64,000 nucleotides of DNA, taken from Knoxdaviesia capensis. Its lineage: Eukaryota > Ascomycota > Sordariomycetes > Microascales > Gondwanamycetaceae. A model generated the notes under the pieces. That model made no database searches and was not told where the DNA came from. It saw only the letters and a list, made by a program, of their open reading frames with translations. How positions within the stretch are numbered: position 1 is the first letter of the stretch; each line of letters starts with the position of its first letter. Shown here in pieces: positions 20,152-32,586 of the stretch. The stretch is taken from assembly GCA_001510575.1 (NCBI GenBank), contig LNGK01000001.1:434001-498000 (forward strand), read 5' to 3'. The position numbers and the translations under genes were made by a program.

Positions 20152-23100
20152 GTTGTGCGGGCAGCCGAGAGTGCGGGGAGTGGAGCAGACGGCCGGAAGA
20201 TGATGTGGCGAGGACCTCGAGAAGACGGAGGCCGAAAGAACGGAGCCGGAGCCGCGAGAGAATTTCAAGTACACACAAGAGTTTTAAAGTGCGTATGTAG
20301 ATATACGACGTAACCAATGGAGGAGAGGAGCGGAAATCGGGATATATACAGAAAAGACTTTCCCACAATGTAATGGGGGGGAAGGGCGGTACCAAGAGAT
20401 TTTCAAGCGACAAGGCGCGCGTGTGTGGCTGGGTTAATAAGCGCGGAAAACGTGGGAGAGAGTCGGTGGGTGGCTCTCCCGGCAGGCGAAGGATGAGGGC
20501 GGGTGAGGCGGCAAACGGAGCGGCTGAAAAAAACACTGGAAAATTTATATGTATATATAAAAATACGAATATAGATAAGTCCGGCGCCGGTGGTAACGGA
20601 GCTTAGCAGCGGGGAATTTACCGAGATTCAGGGACGAAAAACAAACGAAGTAACGAGGTGAGTGGGGGATGAACGGAGAGAGGGAGCGAAGAGAGAAGTA
20701 TTCAAAAAGTAACTGGGAGGCCAGAAGCAATATGTAAGATCCTGAAGCCACGGCCGTGCCAGTCCAACGACCAAGAGAGACCGAAGAGTTTGGAGCACTA
20801 TGTAAGTGGGAACAATCAAAAGAAGGATAAAGGGGGCGAGGAGCAGGACGACGAGGGGGCTCGGAACAAAAGGCCTTTGATGCTAGCAGGAACAGTGTCA
20901 AGCGTCGAGCGCGAGAGATCTGGTGATGGAAACGACGGGGTATAGCAGATAGACGAGGAGTAGGGGGGAGGGAAGAGGCAGAGACAAGAAGGATCAGTAA
21001 GTGAGTGGTGAGAAGGGGGAGGGGGGAAACCAGGCGAGATATCTTGGCGGTCAGAGAAGGACGGGCCCGAGAGAGAGACTGGCTGAGCGGGAGAAGGACA
21101 GACCGAGTCAGGAGCGGAGATAGGGGACCCTGATAAGCCCGGCACCACGTCGTAAGGCACGTACAGACAGCAACAGACAAAAGGCCTCCTTATAAGTGGG
21201 AGAGAGAGATGAGAGGGAGTGATAGTGAGTAAGAGAGGAGTGGGAGAAGCGCGCTTGGTCTTTTTGGTCGATGGGTACACCTGTCCTGTGGTCCGCCGAT
21301 CGCACGGCGGGGGCAGCAGCAGGCAGATGGGAATTTGGAGGGCTTTTGGGAACCCTGGAAACGGGTTGCGTCAGTAAGATAGAGACGGTATGTTAAGTGA
21401 GTGAGATTGAGTGAGCGTGTGTATCTAGGAGAGAGAGTGTGTCTATGTGCGTGTGCGTGTGCGTGTGTGCAGCCCAATAGGGACGGGGAACACCGAACGG
21501 GGGGGGGAGGCAGGCAGAAGATGGATGGGGGAAAACGCAGGGGGGGCACGATTCTCCCGGTCTCGACTGGATAATATGGCTCTGGTCCTATACTGTTGTT
21601 GAGCAAGCGTGCGCGGTATGGCATGGGATGTAGTTACTTTTGACTTCCGGGTCTGGCGCAGCACGGTGTTGCTTTGTCAGGCCCAGCGAAGCGCTTCCCG
21701 CAGGATTGGAAGCATGCTTCTATGGGAGCCGTGGGTGATGCTAGTGAGAAAAGTCGGGAATTGGCGACGAGGGAAAGGAGAGAAGAAGGATGAGGCGGAG
21801 ACGCCGGTGGTGGAGAGCCGAGTCGAGTAGGGAGGGAGGGGAAGACGACGAAGGATGCCTAGGGAGACCGCAGAGATAGAGGGGAGGGGAGGGGAGGGAC
21901 GACAGATCCAGATCCACCTTTTGGGTGATATCTCCTGCATCTACTGGGGATATATACTGGGGATGGATGAGTGGTGGTGCTTTCTGGTGCTGGTGCTGGT
22001 GCTATGTGTGCCTTGCCTGCTCTGTGGCCGGTCTTCGATTTTACTATGTCCCGCCGACCTCCCACTCCTCTTTCATCTCCAGAACTCCCAGTGTCATCTC
22101 TGTTCTCCTCTCGAAGTTCACAGCAAGATATCACGTCCCCAAGATTTGGCTGGGCCGGGTCCTACTACTGATTTTCCCGCCACTCTGGGTTCAGGTCTCG
22201 ACCCTTTTGGATGTGCAGGTTACCTGTCCTTGGGACCGCACATCTGTGGAGATTCGGCTTGCTAGTCCAGCGATCTCAGCAGATATTTGGATCACTGGTC
22301 CGTGGCTTTTTCTTTTTCTTTCGTGGTGGAGGGGAGGGTCAGCCAAACAAGGCCAAAGTCACACCGGCAACTCGGACAGCCAGACGCAACCGAGAAGGGC
22401 AGCACAGGAACGTCTGGAAGAGTCTTATTTGGTGGTGCCAAGAACCATGGAGAAAAAAACCAAAGCGCGAGAGAGCGAGGTTAAGGAGAAATGTGGGGTG
22501 GCGCTTTTGAAAAAGAGTTGATTCTAAATCAAATAGATAATCATGGTTTATTGGCCAAAGACCACTTGGTGGTGCCAGGGTGCTGGGATTTTTTTTGGGG
22601 GAAATAGTGTCAACTTGACCAAAGCAAAAACAGCACGGCACAATTTACAGCCAAATAAAAAAAAAAAAAAAGGAGAAAAGAAAAGACAAAGACGAAGACC
22701 AAGACCAGCCAAGTTTCCTCCTAGCTAGGTAATCATGAACACCAAGAGCAGCAGCAACGGGGGGAAAGGACAGCCCAATTGTTGTTATATCGGCGACCGC
22801 GGCTAGAGCGGGTATTCCAAGCCACCGGATGATCTACGACCACGAATACACACCCACACACACACACATCACACATCACACATACGTACCTCTCTCCGGT
22901 ATCTACTAAAGGTTGCCGAGTGTCTTACGAGCACCCCACGAAGCCCCGGCAGGCAACAGCGAATGGGGAGGAGAAGGCGGGAGAGCTATTTTTGGACACC
23001 CGGCCGGACCTACGGTCGAATGTTGGTCCGGCAATCTTATCTAAGCCTGCCCGTTTGGCTGGTAACCCCTACCCACGTTTTTTCGTCTCCTTCCCTCTGT

Positions 23101-24515
23101 GTTTCTGTTAGTGGGTTTCTAGATCTTCTGGACGTGTTCTTTGGCCGACTTCATGTCTTCTCATGTATTTAATTCTCCCCCGGCTGGTGCGGACTGCTTT
23201 GTAGTGGTTCCTGTACCTATACTTATGCCAGTTCACTTCCGCCGCTTCTCGATCGTACCGGTTGGGTTCTTGCTGCTAAAACCCTCGGACTTGGACTACC
23301 GGCCTAATTAGACGTCATTTTCGAGGCCATTCTCGCGTTCCCGTCGTAAATGCATCAATCACAGCTCAGCGCTAAAAAGACACATCCTACCAATTTCCTC
23401 CCCCGGATGTCGTCCCACTGTCAAAGATTCCTCTTTGGGCGTGGGTGGAGTCTCATTTTGACGCTATTTCGGCCCTACTCACATCCGATCGCCGATAGTT
23501 CCCTCTCCCCAGTTCTTGAGTTCTTGGACTCTCTTTTCGGTCCTGGCTCCATGTCCTTGCTCGTTTGCCCAGTGCCTGGGTTGGCCTTACGGAGGACAGC
23601 GGCTCACGCCAGGTTTTTCTTCTGAGACTCCCGTGTGCTTCTTTTTGTTAGGCCGGGACGTAGTACCAATACCGCCCGCCTACCCAGTTGTCCGAGTTCG
23701 TTTTTTTTTTTTTTTTTTCTTCCCCTTCGTGCTGGGATACTTCTCTCTCTGGCCCGTATATATACGCGTATATTTCACCGCATATACGCGTATCCGCAAA
23801 TACGCGGACTTAATAAGAATCCTTCTGGCCTGATTCCCTGCCTCTTCCTTGTCGGGATTCTGTCGTTACCCAGAAGTTTCAGCAGACAGATCTCGAGAAA
23901 TCTCCAAAGAAGCCGAAAATAAAACCCACAGCTGCATATACTGTACATATGTTCTGTATGTACCACAAGATCACTTTCGGGGGCCGAAAGGTGACAACGA
24001 GCAGCCCTAGCCCCCAAGAAAGGAAGTGAAGGCTGAGTTCGTGCCTCCCATTACTTTCTCCCTTTTTGCAGAACTACTCGGCACGAAGCTGAAGAGGGGC
24101 CGGCTTTCCTTTTTGGCTTTTCCCGCTTGTAGAGGGGTTTTTTTTTTTTTTTCGTTGACCTGTCTGGGCATGAGAGGCCAACCACCAGTCCTCACGACAG
24201 TAAACCTGCATCTCGCCTCGCTCTAGTACCCGCCGGAGTGATTGTGCCAATAGTCGTCATTTTTGCTGGTGGTCCAATGCCAAGCATTGCGCCCCGCTCT
24301 ATTCAGAGGGGCCCAGTGTAGATATGCAGATTGTACTATCATACGGGTAAAAGTTTCCACCACACGCTAAAATCTAACAAGGATGTTGAGAAGTACCTTT
24401 TTAGTGGGTCTTTTAGCGCTACTTCTATGGGGGTCCAGGAACCGAGCATATACCCCCCCCTGCTTTGTATCCTGCCTTGACTCTTCAATTCTTGAAGGTA
24501 TTCAGGGAAGCCAGC

Positions 24516-24579
24516 ACCAGAGCCCAGCGCAGAACTCAGTACCAGAGCCCAGCGCAGAAGTCAGTGCCAGAGCCTAGCT
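24516..24579. repeat. 25-bp tandem repeat, about 2.5 copies
   Basis: The unit begins ACCAGAGCCCAGCGCAGA. Copies at 24516-24540 and 24541-24565 differ by one or two bases, followed by a partial copy. Confidence 0.85.
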
Positions 24580-24605
24580 ACCGTGCTCCACGCCCGCCAA
24601 AACTC

Positions 24606-24785
24606 GGACACCCCCCTCTCTCTCCCTCTCTGTGTCTCTCTCTCTCTCTCTCTCTCTCTTTTTCTCTCTGTGTGCGTGTCTCCCTCTTTCTCTCTCTTTT
24701 TCTCTCTATGTGTGTCTCTCCCTCTCTTTCTCTTTCTCTCTCTTTTTCTCTCTATGTGTGTCTCTCCCTCTCTCTCTCTCTCTTT
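24606..24785. repeat. CT-rich tract with about 46-bp tandem unit
   Basis: Almost pure pyrimidine DNA on the + strand. Within it, a unit containing TATGTGTGTCTCTCCCTCTC recurs at a 46-bp interval (TATG at 24707 and 24753), with a diverged copy upstream near 24669. Confidence 0.8.
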
Positions 24786-24829
24786 GCGGACTCGGTTTCG
24801 TGTAGCGCCTGTTTTGTAGGAAAAAATTG

Positions 24830-24961
24830 TTTGGCAGGAAGGAAGTTGGTTGGTAGGAAGGAAGTTGGTTGGCAGGAAGGAAGTTGGTTGGTAGGAAGAA
24901 GGTTGGTAGGAAGAAAATTGGTTGGTACGAAGGAAGGAAGAAGAAGAAGAAGAAGAAGAAG
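24830..24961. repeat. About 19-bp GGAAGTTGGTTGG tandem repeat ending in (GAA)n
   Basis: Units of the type GGCAGGAAGGAAGTTGGTT repeat with drift from 24830 to about 24925, then run into (AAG)n to 24961. The purine strand here is the + strand, opposite to the adjoining CT-rich tract. Confidence 0.85.
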
Positions 24962-26197
24962 TAGCTGTGGAGAAGAATTTTTGTTTTGATTAAAAAGAGT
25001 ACTTTAGGGCTAGGGTTTAAAATTAGGGATAGGCGCCAAGATTGGTGGAAAGATACCCTTGATAACCAGTAGATTAGAGACGAGAGGAGGGGGGGATGAT
25101 GTGTGCCTTTTCCCAGAAGTCCACAGGGGCAAAAAGAAGGACAGGAAAGCACAAAACCACGCCTAGCTCTTTTGGGAAAACTTGCTCAGCGGCATCCAAG
25201 TTCCGGGAGCAAGAGGGGACAGAGAAGGGAGGGTTAATATCACCCAACCCGCCCCCTCCTCGCTTTCTTGGGTGGCATTCTCACTCTCTGCGTACGGCCT
25301 TGCCATCACCTGGAATATTACAGTACATGAAGCAATCTACTGTATGTAAAGTGTGTTGGTAGTGCCCCTCCAAAAGAGAGCTGCAAAAGAAAATAAAAGG
25401 AAAAGAAAGCATTGGCAATAGTCTGGTCCTCCTTTCAATGCATTGACAACGGAAGATGCCACTTCCAAGCCGCGGCTCCATCGAAAATGCTAATATGGCT
25501 CCAACTTCCTCGCTTACCCATGGGAGTATTATTTGTTTTTCCCCTTCCTGATGTCGGATGTTTATCTTTTCTGGCGTTGGATGAGACGGGAGAGACTCAC
25601 GAAGTCCCGCTGGACCCTGAAAATTTTAAATTAAAAAAATCCGGCGACAAGAGGGGAGAAAAAGAGAGAAGCTCATAACTCCGACAAACGGCAAGCCAAG
25701 AGGAGAAACCCTTTTTCTCCATCTCTCTCCCACTTTCTTCCCTTTCCCTCGTCCCTCGCCGCGGCATCAGCAATCAGCATCAGCAGCGACCATCATCATC
25801 ACCGCATTGCGACGTTTCAAACACAGCCCGGCCTCTCTCTCGATTGGTGCCCAACTCACCCTCCCGGCCGCATCCAAGCAAGCCACTAACCACGGACCCG
25901 GTCGACGTGACATCGCCGAACAGGTACTTATTTTTCGAGAACCACCACTCCCACACCACTGGGTGCTTTATGCTGTGCTGGAGTGCACAGTAGCAGGGCA
26001 ACCAAGCGAGGCAAGACAGAAGCAGAAGGAGGGAAAAGACGCAATAAGAGAAGAGAAGAAAAAAAAACAAAAAGGTTACAAAGGTCCCTGCTGGTTTGTT
26101 GTGCCACCTAACCCAATCCAGAATCTAGAGGAATCTCACGCACAGAACCCGAGAAAATAAAACCAAAAAGCAGCTAGACGACGCAGAGGAGCAGCAA

Positions 26198-28646
26198 ATG
26201 CGCCCGTCCGCTCCTGTGTCAGCGCCGCCTGGCGGTCCAGGCCTGGTCAGCCTTGTGCTGGCGGCAGCAGTTGTGCTAGCATGGCTGCCTGCGCTGTGCT
26301 CGGCCGTGATCCTGCAGAACGGCGAAGTGCGCACCATCCACTATGCGGACACGAAGATCGACCCGCAGGATTTCGCCTTCGAGACGTACGATGCCTGGTC
26401 GGACGAGATTCACTACATGGGCCGGTGGGATTCGAAGAGAGTGTCGTGGTGGGCGTAAGTTGCCGAGTTTCCTTTGTGCTCTCGTTTTTCGTATTCCCCG
26501 TTCCCAGTTCCCGTTTCCTGGTCCTGGTCTCCCCCCCCCCCTCCGTCTTGCCGCGTTTGCATCATGTTTGGCCTCTCGTTTGCCGGGCTGGCAGCAACAA
26601 GAAGAAGAAGAAAACGAGCAATGCGAAGACCACTCTGTCCGGGATGGGTATGAGTCAGGCAGTGGAAGATGTGGGAAGGCAAAATCAGAAAGAAAGAGCA
26701 CGGCAATGCCTGCCGACGAAGAGAGAGAGTACAGTATGAGGCTCGTATGGAGTATGTACAGCAGCGGAAGAGACACGGGGAGTCGGCGACACGCAGAGAA
26801 AGATGCAGAGAGATAGATGCGCAAAGACTTCGAGGAACACCGACACAGGACTCAGACAGGACGGCCCTTTCATGCTATGCCCGCCCTAAAGCCCTCCACC
26901 GTCCCCATCCTCCCTCCCATCATCTCCCATCTCCATCTCCGACCTCCCACCTCCCCAGTTTTCCAGTACCTCATCAAATCATTAGCAGCACCCACCCNNN
27001 NNCCCCCCCCCCCCCCGAAAAAAGAATGAAGACAAAATCCGCCGCTTGATGATGACTGACTCCACCGCCGCCCCCTGTCTGGATTTCCCCGGCTGCCCTA
27101 TCACGCAGAGGCCCGGGCATCCGCTTTGGCTTCACCGGCACCACAGTCGCCGTGACGTTCGGCGACCTGACCTTCGACTCGACGCTCGTGGGCTTCCGGC
27201 TGAGTGGGCTGGACTGGGCCTTTACGAACGTGACGCGCGGGGGCACGCATCTGTTCGTGGCGCCGGCCACGCCCGGCGCCAACCTGACCGGGCCGGTCGT
27301 GCCGAACACGTTCGAGCTGCGCGTGTCCAACTGGGCCTACGGCGTGCAGATCGCCAAGGTGCACGTGGCGCGCAGCCACATGCTGGTCAAGCTGCCGCCG
27401 CGCCGCCGCTCCATCGAGTTCATTGGCGACAGCTTGATGAGTGGCTATACGAACGCGTTCGAGGCGCTGTCGGGCTTCGCGTACGGCGTGGGCGAGGGCC
27501 TGGGCGACACCGAGTATAGCATCACCTCGTACGGCGGCATCTGTGTCACCGATTCTGAGTGCTGGGGCAATCCGCGCGGACACAGCCACCAGTGGTTCTT
27601 CACGTCTGATACCGGGTTCCGCGCCCAGCAGATCTGGGGAGGTACGTGTAGGCGCCGGCCTGTGGGATACTGAGCTTCACCACGGGCAGTTGGAGACGGT
27701 GTCTCGGTACACTATCGTCCAGGACGGGACCACTGACAACTGACCATCACCAGAAAACCCCGAGCCGTGGGACTTTGTGAACCACCCCGATGCTGATCTG
27801 GTGGTCATCAACATCGGCACCAACGATGCCAACGAGAACAACAAGGTGGCCAAGGAGGACTATGTCGAGAGCTACAAGAAGCTCATCCAGGGCATCCACG
27901 GAGTCTGGCCCCGCGCCCAGGTGATCATGGTGGTGAGTGTCCTCTGTCCTGTTGAGACAGCCGCGTACCCCCAAGATTCTGGATCTCCAAACAGACTGAG
28001 AGGGTCGGTTGGGGCGGGAAGCAGGAGATGAACAAAAAGCCCGGAATCCCCACACACTAACCCCTTCGGCACTCTTGCCCCCCAAACACCCAGTCCATGT
28101 GGATCGGCTTCTACCAGGACGGCAACACGTACCGCCAGGCCCAGGACCTCAGCGACCAGTTGCGCGAGGTGCACGCGTACTTCAACTCGGCCGAGTACCT
28201 CGCCGACCCGGTGCTGTGGAACGCGGTCGACGGCACCACACGCGCGAAGGGCAGCGAGTCGGCGCCGTTCGTGCACCTGTTCAACACCACCGGCATCATG
28301 CAGCACGGCGACATCGGGCCCAAGTGGCATCCGACGGATGTCGGCCAGATCAAGGTTGCGAGCCACTTGATTCGGTACATCAATCTCAAGTTCGGGTGGG
28401 ACTTGTATGCCACCGGGCCGGAGTGAGTGCCTTCCTTTTCCTTGTCTGTCTGGTTTGATCTTGTCGGTGTCCCGCTTTCACGGGATGGTAGGACACAGGG
28501 GGGAAATCCGCTGTGTCCTGGGGATCTCGGAGCCAGATGGACAGTCAGACGGCTTGTCAGACATTTCTGGACTGACATATTCCCCCTCTCTCACCAATAG
28601 GGTGTTCGCCGATACCGAGTACTGGAACGACGAGGACCGGTACTAA
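26198..28646 (+). CDS. Secreted SGNH esterase, CE2-like, five exons
   Basis: Exons 26198-26454, 27109-27641, 27754-27932, 28094-28422 and 28601-28646 splice in frame to 447 aa. Introns are 654, 112, 161 and 178 nt. Residues 1-36 form a signal peptide ending LPALCSA. Residues about 40-185 resemble the jelly-roll domain of carbohydrate esterase family 2 (RWDSKRVSWWAGPGIRFGFTG across intron 1). The SGNH domain follows: IEFIGDSLMSGYTN with Ser194 as nucleophile, INIGTND (285-288) as block III, and KWHPTDVGQIK with His402/Asp405 as the block V region. The family removes acetyl groups from xylan or other glycans outside the cell; the substrate of this copy is inferred. Intron 1 is unusually long and contains five N, but the protein continues across it without loss. 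All junctions are GT...AG. Confidence 0.9.
26998..27002. other. Assembly gap (5 N) inside esterase intron 1
   Basis: Five undetermined bases flanked on the right by a run of cytosines, so probably a homopolymer sequencing failure. The true intron length is uncertain. Confidence 0.95.
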
Positions 28647-31600
28647 GCTGTCCCCACCACGGGCGGATGACGGATTTCGGAATACCGGCAATACCCCGCC
28701 GCATCGCAGTCCCGCCGCCGCGCACATCTCCCGATTTCGCAACGATCGGCCGCACGCCCCTCCCGCCCGGCAAGAGTTATGCTCAGAGTATCGTCCGGGT
28801 CTCGATTTCCTTCGTCCTGGTGAATTGGTTGTAACGCTGTTTCCAAGTGACATCGGGGGGGTAGACGCGGGGTGGAGAGAAAAGGTTAAGATTTGGTTGA
28901 GGGGAAAACGATGAACCTGATACCACGGAGGGGACAATCAGGTAGACGAGAAAATATGAAAAGAATATACGTACGCCCCGTTGCATTCCAGCACCAGAGT
29001 GATGTGGCATTGACGGTTGTGGGTTTGGAAAGTCTTGGGTGCCTTTCGTTTCAACAGTCGGCGTTGCTGGGGAGAATGCAGACAGTGTGTCACGCAAACA
29101 ACGGCTCCAGACGGACGAGCACAGCCAGATCACGCTCCCTCCAAGTGTTTCCCTCGGCCCCGGGCACTCGGAGCAGTGAACCTGGCCACCGATAACACAA
29201 ACCAAACACCTTGCTACGGTGTATGCTGTATGCTGTGCTCACCTGCACACTCGGTAGCATCGGGCACCGGGGGCTGTGAGGGACTTGAAACAAGACTCCA
29301 CGGAACCGGATCTCCGTGACTCGGGCCCTGGATTGAGCAACCCAAGAAAAACCAGAGCTCCACAGCATCAAGATGCCGGGAGTGTTCTTCTGTGGGATGA
29401 AGAACGGAGGGGGTTGGACAACTCGGAAACTCGAGCGGAGGATAGGCCAGGGACTGGATGAAAGCTGGACGACACCAACACACAAAGCACACACTCACAG
29501 AGCAGGCAGAAGCCCAGCCTGCTTTTTGGTGTCTCCGTAGGTACCCTGCACCCGAGATCCCCTCAACGCAGGTACAGCGTTACACTTCTGCAGCCGGGGG
29601 TGATACGACTTCCGGACCGGTGATATACCGTTGCGTCCTGCTGACGACTTCATTCCCCTGAACACTGGGTGTACCTAGACCACAGAGAAGGAATCAGACG
29701 AGCCGTGAAAAGGCCCCTAACTAAAAAGAAATAAAACAAATAATTGAAAGCTTTTTTTCTCTCGCCCAAGGTCGAGAGCGGAACGGGGGAGTGCGGACCT
29801 GGCCAGCTGGACACTCGGACAGGAACTTTTTGTCAAATGAGGATTGTCCTAGTGCAACTATATCTCCACGGTGTTAAGAAGCGCCCTGTGTTCCGTGGTT
29901 ACGTGGACGAGGGAATCCGTGGATCAGCGGCAGACGGGCACACTGAGCTGCGAGTGAGGGCAACAGTGGCGAGGATCCGTCGGTATATAAGTGACGAGAA
30001 CAAGAAGGAACTCGGGAAGATTACGATGCACATCGTATGGCAAGCTGGAGATCCAGACAGAAAGTCCTTCGCGAACTACGAAATTCGCCCCCATGAATCG
30101 TGATTCTACGTTAAGTTCATGCAGCCAATGCTTCTGGCTCGTCCAGTAAGCCGCCGTGTTTGCATAAACAAAAGCCCGCTAGAAATATCAGGCAGAAGTC
30201 AGTCAGTTGGGAATCCAGTCGTGAGCGAGAGCAGGCAAGCAAGGTGCAGGAGGAGAATATACTCCAGTGGAGGCAGTTTCAGAGGCGTTTAACACACAGA
30301 CCCCCCGGATACAGACAAGTAAAAAGAGTCCAGGCAGGGGGGCGTCGGACACAAAACAAACAGCCAGGAAGGGTTGAACTCACGCACTGGCTCATCCTTG
30401 GACACAAGCCCCAAATACAGAGTAACGTAAGGTAGGTGTAGGAAACGCTCAAGCTCCTTGTTTGTGGGTGTGTGCCTGGCATGCAAGGCTGCGTGGTGAT
30501 TAGAGTATTTAGAGACATGGAGACCGGACCCAGTGTGAGCTCGAGTGGCAAGCATAAACGGCATGGCCAGGGTGTTGGAATAGATTCCCGTGGTCAGGCA
30601 ACGATCTTGTTTATATGCTACATGCACTAGGAGGAAGTGTGCTTGAGGGCTCCAGTAATAGCACTGGCAGTCATATACTATGAATGGGATGGAGAGTCCC
30701 CTGTGTGTTTCAAGGTGAAGTCGGGGCCAAGGCGAGAGAGGTGTAAGTCCACGCCGGGGCCTATATGGACGCCTGTGTTCTTGAGCAGCCTTGGCTTGCT
30801 CCAGAGCAAACGGGGACGTCCCTACGAGATGGCCCTATAACACACTCTCTCATACACTTGGAAAGCATGAACCACGGCCTCAGTTGTGGCGAACCCACTA
30901 TATAGCGAGAGGAGGGGAAGTTCAGTTGTCGTCTGGGTTACGCGGTCAGGGCGAGCCATGTCGTGAGTGCATCTTATGGTTCAACCGGACAGGGAAACGA
31001 TTTAGGGCGAGCGAGAGTGCTTGTACAGTACACATCACGAGAACCTGAGGGACAGAGTCTCCTCTCTCCCTCTGTAGGCGTAACTACCCTACGAGGTCAG
31101 GGCCGGCTACCCAGGAGTCAGTCATCCAATGACCAGCCGGCGAAGTCCGCGGCGTCAGAAGATCGGCGATCATCCTCTATAGAAGCAAGAGGGGGCACAG
31201 CAGGCGATCTCTTCTCAAACAAAACATCAAAGAAGGCAGCACCCAGAGAGGGGGAGAAAGGGGAAACGTCAGGTCCCGCACGTCATCGTCCCATAGTGCA
31301 CCTTCGTTCGTCCCACACACACGCCACAAAAGCGCAATAGCGCACTTGCTCCCTCTTGTGGTGGGCTGTGGGTGAATAGAGTTGGAAATAGGATCCCGCT
31401 CAGAAGGAGGCCCTCGGGATCGACACGGATGTTCAGGAAACACCGCGGGGTGGGCGAGCGAGATGTGTGTCAGTGTGTCTCCCAGTGAGGCGATCATTCT
31501 TTCGGAAAGCTGCTCGACGCACATGTCGTGTGGATGGACACCGCCACTGTACACAGAAGGGCAGGAATACGCATCGGGACATAACCACGGTGTCTCCGGC

Positions 31601-32490
31601 TTCTGCTGGGCTTAGAATCAAGTCCCATGAGTATCAGAGCGTCGTGTTGTGGGCGAGTGACTCTGGCGGGAGATGAGGATATACCAAGTCCGCTATAGTG
31701 TTGCGTTGCCACGCAGGGACCATGGTCAAGGCATCGTGAAATTGCCACAAAGTATACCAAAGAGTAGGGAGAGTACGAGGAGGTAGAGTTTACAACATTC
31801 ACAGGTAGCAGAAGCAAGATTTTCGGGAGAAAAAAAAGTATATGCGGAAAACAGCAGCTATGGAGGGTAAAAAGCACCAAAAACACCCGTAGAACGCCAG
31901 TTTTAACACTCATTCGGAGTGTCCCTTCCAATCCCAGAAAAACATGCTTGATGAAAAGACATAAGAAAAGAAAAGGTTAAAAAAGGGTAATCAAAAAGTG
32001 GTGTTTAAAGGGGTGTAAGAAAATAAGGAACGGAATCAAGACGAATCGAAGAGAGAAGCGAAAGAAAAAGAAGAAAAAAAACGAAACCGTTCCGAAAAGA
32101 AAGACACCACAAGACAGGAAAACAAGAAAGAAAAAAAGACCCGGAAACGCCAGTTTGGGAAGAGGTCGTAGTCTCTGAAGTCTCATGAAAAAAAAGAGCA
32201 AAGGGGAAAGAAGGTGCGGTGGAGAGAAAAGGAAGAGAACAAGAAAACACACAGATCCTAAGAACCCCGATCACCCCGCCAGTTTGATCCCCAGCTCCAG
32301 TGTGATGTAAAGCAGCAAAATACCCCAAAAGTGCAGCCCGCTTCCCCGAGATCCCCGCCGATAAGACGCCGTGTAAAACAAAAAAAGCAAGTGAAGTTTC
32401 CGATCATGAACGTGGGAAAGGAAGTGTGGCCCTCGGTGTGAGAGAGAGGCAGTCCCCGTGAGAGATATAAAAAAGGTAGTAGCGGAGAGT

Positions 32491-32534
<44 letters not shown>

Positions 32535-32586
32535 TGACAGTCATAACGAGAAGAAGTGGAATAAGAGGCATCAGGTTCCGGGGTTT
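28647..32586. other. Spacer between esterase and FlbC-like genes
   Basis: Convergent 3.9-kb spacer. No gene recognised with confidence. An 88-codon open frame at 29837-30103 has ordinary amino-acid composition but no recognised family. The right part (31930-32240) is A/G-rich. One GTACAGTA octamer lies at 31023-31030. Confidence 0.5.
32493..32530. repeat. (AG)19 microsatellite in the FlbC-like 3' flank
   Basis: An uninterrupted AG run starting 57 nt past the stop codon of the minus-strand zinc-finger gene, hence probably within its 3' UTR as (CU)n. Confidence 0.9.

Larger units (their letters stand above)
20152..26197. other. 6-kb spacer with minisatellite cluster
   Basis: Divergent spacer between the HTH gene (-) and the esterase gene (+). 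No gene recognised. It holds purine-rich leader-like DNA (20300-21900), an (AC)n run at about 22850-22870, a long poly-T (about 23700-23719), a TACTGTAC octamer at 23939-23946, three adjacent tandem repeats at 24.5-24.96 kb, and telomere-like TTTAGGGCTAGGGTTT at 25003-25018. Confidence 0.55.

Noticed and set aside
24606..24961. CRISPR-like array
   Set aside because: The repeats are contiguous or simple-sequence, with no unique spacers, and the genome is fungal.
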